Source: Gymnopus androsaceus JB14 (Eukaryota; Basidiomycota; Agaricomycetes; Agaricales; Omphalotaceae). From it: a stretch of 38,445 bases of DNA. Positions 33,201 through 38,445 of this stretch are shown here, one piece after another. The notes under the pieces were generated by a model. It saw nothing but the letters and a program-made list of their open reading frames with translations, was not told the DNA's origin and searched no databases. The translations under genes and the position numbers were made by a program. The DNA lies in NCBI GenBank assembly GCA_009733575.1, contig ML769822.1, positions 1 through 38,445 of the forward strand. Direction: 5' to 3'. Every line of letters begins with the position of its first letter. The stretch's first letter is position 1.

Positions 33201-34708
33201 CTGCTGGAAAAGGGTGTTTGGGAATTAGTGGAACTGCCGCCGGGTGCTAACCTGACGAAGGGGAGATGGGTCTATGCGATAAAGTGGACGGCGAGCGGTG
33301 AGGTAGACAAACGGAAGGCTAGATGGGTGGCACAAGGGTTCACGCAAGTCTTCGGCATTGATTATGAGGAAATTTACGGGAGTGTTGCGAGATTCGAGTC
33401 CCTGCGTATCATCATCGCGATTATTGTGGTCCTCCGGCTCTCATTCTTCCACGTCGACTTCAAGGCCGCATTTCTCAACAGTCCTATATCCCACGATGTC
33501 TACATGGAACAGCCCCATGGATTCAGCAAACCGGGCCAGGAACACTTAGTATGCAAACTGAAATGCACAATCTACGGTCTCAAACAAGGATCCCATGACT
33601 GGCAGGCTACGCTGGGGAAAGCATATAGGGAAGATGGTTATTCAACACCGAATGCTGACCCGTCGGTTCGTGTCCGGAAGGAGAAGGGCATGTACACCAT
33701 CCATGGGACATATGGAGATGACGTTTTTGGTGGTACGTCAGGGGAAAAGCGAGAGATTGTGGAAGAACTACGGAAACGTTGGGAATCGAATGAAGTTGGA
33801 AATGGGACACTGCCCGGCGTTCAGATTACGCAGGATATTGCAACTGGCAGTGTTACTCTATTGCAAAAGGTATATTTTGAGAAGATGCTAGACCACTTCA
33901 AATTCCAGGACATACGCCCACGTCACACACCATTACCTCCAGGAGTCAAACTAGAAGAATCACCGGTCCCACTACCGGATGAAGAGCGAGATTTCATGAC
34001 TGGGAAGCCATATAGGGAGTTCGTCGGCTGCATGATGTGGGGGCAGGGACTCACACACCCAGACATTTCATTTGCGGCAGGTCTGTTAGCGAGGTATCAA
34101 CTCAATCCAGGTCAAAGTCATTGGGATTGCGTAGAGTGATTAGCTGGATACATCAAATGGTCGATACACTATGCCATCACATACCGACCACTGCCGCAAG
34201 TGAAAACACCTGGTGATAGCCTCCAACCATTGGGTTTTTCTGACTCTGATCATGGTGGATGCGTGGATACTAGGAGATCAACGGGGGGTTATATCTTCTT
34301 CATGGCAGGAGGACCGGTATGCTGGAGTTCTAGACGACAACCGGAGGTGATGCATTCCACGACTGGCGCTGAGTATATTGGACTAGCTGTGGCTTCAGAC
34401 CAAGTGATCTGGTTGAGGTCATTTATGTCTGAAGCCGGTTTACCATTGGAACATCCAATCGAGATCCGGAATGACTGTACAGGCGCCGTTGCACAAACCC
34501 AGAATTCGAAGAAATGGCGGCAGTTAAAGCGATTGACATGGCGTACCACGCTATCCGCGAAAGGGTGGAGAAGAAGACGATTATAGTGAATCAGATCCGG
34601 TCTGGGGACAACGTAGCGGATGTCTTGACAAAACCATTGGGTGCAGCAGCGCTCAGGAACTGTGTACGCACACTGGGCTTGGATTGTACGGATCGGGGGG
34701 AGTGTTGA
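30295..34708 (+). pseudogene. Copia gag-pol, multiply frameshifted
   Basis: Gag starts at 30295 (MSTNPSNVS) and shifts frame near 30795. The zinc knuckle CSNCGKCGHTVHRC is at about 31050-31092, and the protease YIDSGA at about 31473. The pre-integrase region has TWHRRLGHVG and a CEVC pair (31890-32020), and the integrase has HIDLWGP, VDGGREF and AERANR (32080-32405). RT runs from GVWELVELPPG (33217) through HVDFKAAFLN and the catalytic YGDDV (33711). RNase H lies at 34230-34600. In-frame stops: TGA at 31586, 32160 and 34137. One-base indels near 30795, 32013, 32237, 32520-32555, 32665 and 34510 move the frame. The shift inside gag, upstream of the zinc knuckle, is not where a programmed gag-pol shift would lie. 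The copy cannot make a full polyprotein as read. Confidence 0.92.
34695..34702 (+). promoter_or_regulatory. Polypurine tract
   Basis: ggggggag lies directly before the right LTR at 34703, the standard place for plus-strand priming in LTR retrotransposons. Confidence 0.75.
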
Positions 34709-35010
34709 GATAAGTGATCCGTACTATACCTGCTTTGACATTTCCTTTTGTAGAACCTTATTTCTGTTCACGTTCTCTCCTTTTACTTCCGCTCACGCGT
34801 GCTTACAAATACTACCTAGTTCCTAGGATATACGCGGTAGCTCGGTACAGCCTCACCTCAGTTGTTCTATCGCTACACAACTGAGGTGAGTATCATTACT
34901 TACATTAGAACCTCATCACATATACTGACATGATGGTAGTTACCTTGTCTACAGGTATATACACCAATGCAGTTGTTCTATCGCTACACAACTGAGTTAC
35001 CTTGTCTACA
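34703..35010 (+). repeat. Right LTR of the copia element
   Basis: 308 bp. It differs from the left LTR at ctcacgcgtg (left: ctcatgcgtg, a CpG transition) and ggatatacgcgg (left: ggatataggcgg). It is followed by the ATATT duplication. Confidence 0.95.
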
Positions 35011-35015
35011 ATATT

Positions 35016-35109
35016 GATGTCAGCAACTAGTTCCCCACAACACGAGGTACCAGGCGTCATGACTTCAGACTTAGGCAGAGACGAGAACAATGAGGAAAAG
35101 AGAAGAGAA
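35016..35109 (+). repeat. 96-bp repeat unit 2, right of the copia element
   Basis: Second copy of the unit at 29812-29907, with about ten differences. A shorter echo (gagatattgatgag) follows at about 35127. Confidence 0.7.
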
Positions 35110-37020
35110 TGATTTCGAGAACTAGGAGATATTGATGAGATTGAAGCTAAGGACTAAGCTACAGCTACAACTACTATATATACTAGTGTACAAGCCCTAG
35201 ACCCAGAACCCTATGCCCTGTACATACTGTAACAATGCATGAAACTATGAAGTACAACAGTATCAACGTCTGTAAGTAATAAGTGATCGTACGTGTGTAT
35301 CTGGCACCAAATACAACATCCTAGCATGAGGTGTGATCAAAGTGATCAAAGGATGATCAAATGATCAAGACCTATGATCAAGGATCAAACAATCATACAT
35401 GTGTCAATGAACTATAAAGAATGAAACATAAGTAAACAACACAGCCATGTGCCTAAACAAGCATGCACTTAAGTAAGTGCCAAGATATATGGAGACAACA
35501 AGAAGAAACAGAGAAGTAATAGTCCATGTGGTATGAGATAAGATAAAGTGTTTGTAACATACCCTTGCTTCAAGACTCAATGTCCACATTGAGTGCATAG
35601 TTATACCTTGAATTGATAGGAGATGTTTTTGGATGGTGATAACTGCAAATTCAGACCTTCTCCCCTCCAGTAATTTGTTTTTGCTGATGAGAGTGATGTT
35701 GAGATGGCCAATATGTTTTGACTCTTGATGGACTAGAATTTTTCTAGCCTGTAATAATAATTTGGGTATTGTTGAACAGAGCTGAAGGATTCTCCAATGA
35801 GTACATACTTACCCATGATCATTCCCTAACACTAGCACCATACAGTTTGGCATAAGAAGGTGAATTTATTGGTGGTAGTGATATAACAATGAAATAGTTA
35901 CAATACCCCTCTGAGGCTAGCATGAAATGAAAGCTCACGCTCTTGCCATGCTCATATATATATGGTTGGCACTTCCCATATAACCAACTCAAGCATTTGG
36001 GGAATTGAAAAGAAATCCTGGGTTTGACTTCATATAGCATAATGATTGATCAAACATAGAGCCGATTATTGCTGTTTTCATATAAGTTGGCTGATCCGGA
36101 AATTTTACTCTCACAGACTTTTTTTCATGCTCCAAGCCTTCAGCACTTTTCAGTCATATCTCAGTAAATACCTAGCTATTACCTTCTAATAAAGTGCATT
36201 GTAAGTGTCTAATCAAGCCTGAGGTGCAACACTAGAAACATTAAAGATCCGAGTATTTTATTTTTGCAATTTTCTGATACTGTTTGAATGTTCCAGTCAT
36301 CACCAAGGGGCTCCGGGCCGGAAAATCTTGGCCAAAGATGGGTGAAATCACATTAGCCCTATGAGCCTCTTTCCCTCCTTAATCCACTAATAGGTTAAAT
36401 ACAATGTCATTGTCAATCATTCTGTGGGCAAATGAGTATGTAAGTATAGATTAATAGTTATAGATAGGGAGCTTTGAAAACAAAACATTTACCAGAAGGT
36501 TATTGAGAACAACATTGAGAAAACACTCTTTAAAACCATCCTCGGACATTGTGTCAAGTTGGGCCAATCTTATAGCATTTCCCACAGATTCAGGCCTGGT
36601 GGAAGAAAGGTATTTTTGGGTGGATTCCTTTATGATCTGTTGAATAGAAGGACCATAGCCATTGGATTTCTTGTTCCAGAAGGAATAAGTTGCAATAATA
36701 AGGGTGCCTGAGTATTGAGTAGGAGAGTGAGTGGAGAATGACATCAACATGGAAATTTTAGTGAAAGTCCCAAACCTGCATAATAATTGGAGCAAACTTG
36801 TTTAGAGTAAGAATTCTTCTGCAGTATTCGGGATGGAGTAAATAAGAGTATGTGTAGCAAGGGATTGATGACATACTAGTTTGGTTTGGAGCAAGTCAGT
36901 GAAAAGTTTGGCCTGAAGTATTCAATGGGGGTATCATAGAAGTATTATAATCAAAGACCAATAGTAAGATAGTGATGGTCTGACATGCTAGACAATTGCA
37001 TCCCAAAACACATAGCATGG
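35110..37020 (-). other. Gene-free stretch; possible decayed minus-strand exons
   Basis: No gene is named. A 114-codon minus-strand frame (36795-36451) contains GPSIQQIIKESTQKY and has coding-like composition. Minus-strand donor-like motifs lie near 35570, 35808 and 36485. A tatatatactagtg near 35175 looks promoter- or LTR-like but is unpaired. Confidence 0.25.
35335..35389. repeat. GATCAA cluster
   Basis: Six copies of GATCAA occur within 55 bp at irregular spacing (2-9 bp between copies). Degenerate microsatellite or binding-site cluster; function unknown. Confidence 0.65.
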
Positions 37021-38445
37021 GTCAGTGGATGGAATAGGTAGAGAGCACAGGAAGATGAACTTACATTCTAAAGGATACACAGGTACACAGCATAGATCAG
37101 TAGGTGGAGGAGGTAGCAAGTCCAGGAAGATGAACTTGCAGCCTTCAGAATACACAGGTATCCAGGACAAGTCAGTAGGTGGAGGAGGTAACAAGTTCAG
37201 GAAGATGAACTTACAACCTAGAGAATGCACAGGTACCCAGAATAGGTCAGTATGTGGAGGAGGTAACAAGTACAGGAAGATGAACTTGCAGCCTAGAGAA
37301 TGCACAGGTACCCAGCATAGGTCAATAGGTGGAGGAGGTGGCAAGTACAGAAATATGAACTTACATACTAGAGAATGCACAGATACCCAGCATAGGTCAG
37401 TAGTTGGAGGAGGTGGCAAGTACAGGAAGATGAACTTGCAGCCTAGAGAATGTACAGGTACCCAGCATAGCTCAATAGATGGAGGAGGTGGCAAGTACAG
37501 GAAGATGAACTTACATACTAGAGACAGTCAGCATCAGTAGTGGAGGAGGTACCAAGTACAGGGAGATGAACTTACACGCTAGAGAATGCACCGGTACCCA
37601 GCATAGGTCAGTAGGTAGGTGGCAAGTACAGGAAATGAACTTACGATGCTAGAGAATGCACAGGTACCCAGCATAGGTTAGTAGGTGGAGGAGTGGCAAG
37701 TACAGGAAGATGAACTTACATCCTAGAGAATGCACAGGTACCCAGCATAGGTCAGTAGATGGAGGAGGTGGCAAGTACAGGAAGATGAACTTACATACTA
37801 GAGAATGCACAGGTACCCAGCATAGGTCAGTAGATGGAGGAGATGGCAAGTACAGGAAGAAAACTTACATACTAGAGAATGCACAGGTACCCAACATAGG
37901 TCAGTAGTTGGAGGAAGTGGCAAGTACAGGAAGATGAACTTACATGCTAAAGAATGCACAGGTATCCAGCATAGGTCAGTAGGTGGAGAAGGTTCTAAGG
38001 ACAGAAGATGAACTTACAGCCTAGAGAATGCACAGGTACCCAGCATAGGTCAGTAGTGGAGGAGGTAGCAAGTACAGGAAGATGAATTTACATCCTAGAG
38101 AATGCACAGGTACCCAGCATATATCAGTAGGTGGAGGAGGTGGTAAGATACAGGAGGATGAACTTACAGCCTAGAGAATGCACAGGTACCCAGCATAGGT
38201 CAATAGGTGAAGGAGGTAGCAAGTACAGGAAGATGAACTTACATCCTAGAGAATGCACAGGTACCCAGCAGAGGTCAATAGGTGGAGGAGGTGGCAAGTA
38301 CAGGAAGATGAACTTACACGCTAGAGAATGCATGTGTACCCAGCATAGGTCAATAGGTGGAGCAGGTGGCAAGTACAGAAGGTGAACTTACACCCTAGAG
38401 AATGCACAGGTAACCAGCATAGGTCAATAAATGGAGGAGGTAACG
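37021..38445. repeat. 75-bp minisatellite, about 19 copies, runs off the window
   Basis: The unit of about 75 bp contains ggtggaggaggtggcaagta, caggaagatgaacttac, tagagaatgcacaggtaccc and agcataggtcagta. Copies are spaced exactly 75 bp from 37052 to 37502, then 63, 67 and 76 bp, then mostly about 75 to the end. Because 75 is a multiple of three, long frames stay open on both strands: plus 37025-37540 and 38131-38385, minus 37494-36988 and 38372-38124. They encode 25-residue repeats such as GGGGKYRKMNL. Equal openness on both strands and one-base slips in several units argue against a real protein. The right end is not in this window. Confidence 0.93.

Larger units (their letters stand above)
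29908..35010 (+). mobile_element. Full-length Ty1/copia LTR retrotransposon
   Basis: The 5103-bp element is bounded by TGTTGAGATAAGTG and CTTGTCTACA, with the 5-bp target duplication ATATT on both sides (29903-29907, 35011-35015). Domain order is gag, zinc knuckle, aspartic protease, integrase, reverse transcriptase and RNase H, so integrase precedes RT, which defines copia. LTRs are 308 bp each and differ at two positions. A polypurine tract precedes the right LTR. No standard tRNA primer site (TGG...) lies directly after the left LTR. Confidence 0.96.

Noticed and set aside
29812..35109. The 96-bp flanking repeats as LTRs
   Set aside because: They lie outside the ATATT target duplication and lack TG...CA boundaries. 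The 308-bp repeats inside are the LTRs.
37025..37540. 171-codon repeat protein in the minisatellite
   Set aside because: The opposite strand is equally open over the same bases, the unit is a multiple of three, and neighbouring units carry one-base slips. Openness is explained by the repeat.
37021..38445. CRISPR-like array
   Set aside because: The units are contiguous and similar over their whole length, with no unique spacers, and the context is a fungal genome.

Overview
The window looks like a transposon-rich stretch of a basidiomycete genome, most likely an Agaricomycete. Three things suggest this. Host-type genes are broken by many 45-110 nt GT-AG introns. One locus carries the CxC5/CxC6 cysteine clusters known from KDZ transposons of mushroom-forming fungi. 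The mobile elements (pogo-type, hAT-type, Ty1/copia, CACTA-like and many MITEs) are of kinds common in such genomes. The assignment is inference from gene content, and no species is claimed.

Layout. 1-5.9 kb holds only repeats: one copy of a dispersed repeat, two MITEs sharing CATCAGCAAAACCTG ends, and a 771-bp terminal-inverted-repeat (TIR) element. 5.96-14.22 kb reads as one nested structure. An outer 8.26-kb element has long inverted arms, CACTCC termini and an AAT target duplication. Inside it sit a 1.58-kb foldback element, a 65-bp hairpin insertion and a 3.04-kb pogo-type DNA transposon with a one-base-broken transposase. 14.2-17 kb holds a non-autonomous hAT element (8-bp target duplication GGTTCTAT) and a 264-bp TA-flanked MITE.

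17.4-25.1 kb is the gene-bearing part. It has an intact six-exon secreted FAD-linked oxidase on the minus strand (498 aa) and, divergently, a neutral ceramidase locus of about 22 exons with several small lesions. The two are separated by 2.5 kb without a recognised gene.

25.1-29.9 kb returns to mobile DNA: a second copy of the dispersed repeat from 0.57 kb, a decayed KDZ-associated CxC5/CxC6 gene, and a convergent small gene with a SUMO-interacting-type motif. 29.9-35.0 kb is a full-length Ty1/copia retrotransposon with 308-bp LTRs differing at only two positions and an ATATT target duplication, yet its gag-pol is broken many times. From 37.0 kb to the window end a 75-bp minisatellite runs for about 19 copies.

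Only the FAD oxidase reads as an intact gene. The other large reading frames carry one-base indels, and seven in-frame stops are noted in the mobile-element genes, most of them TGA where arginine (CGA) would be plausible. The mix suggests either decay by cytosine deamination plus indels, or an assembly with residual homopolymer errors. The sequence alone does not decide between them.
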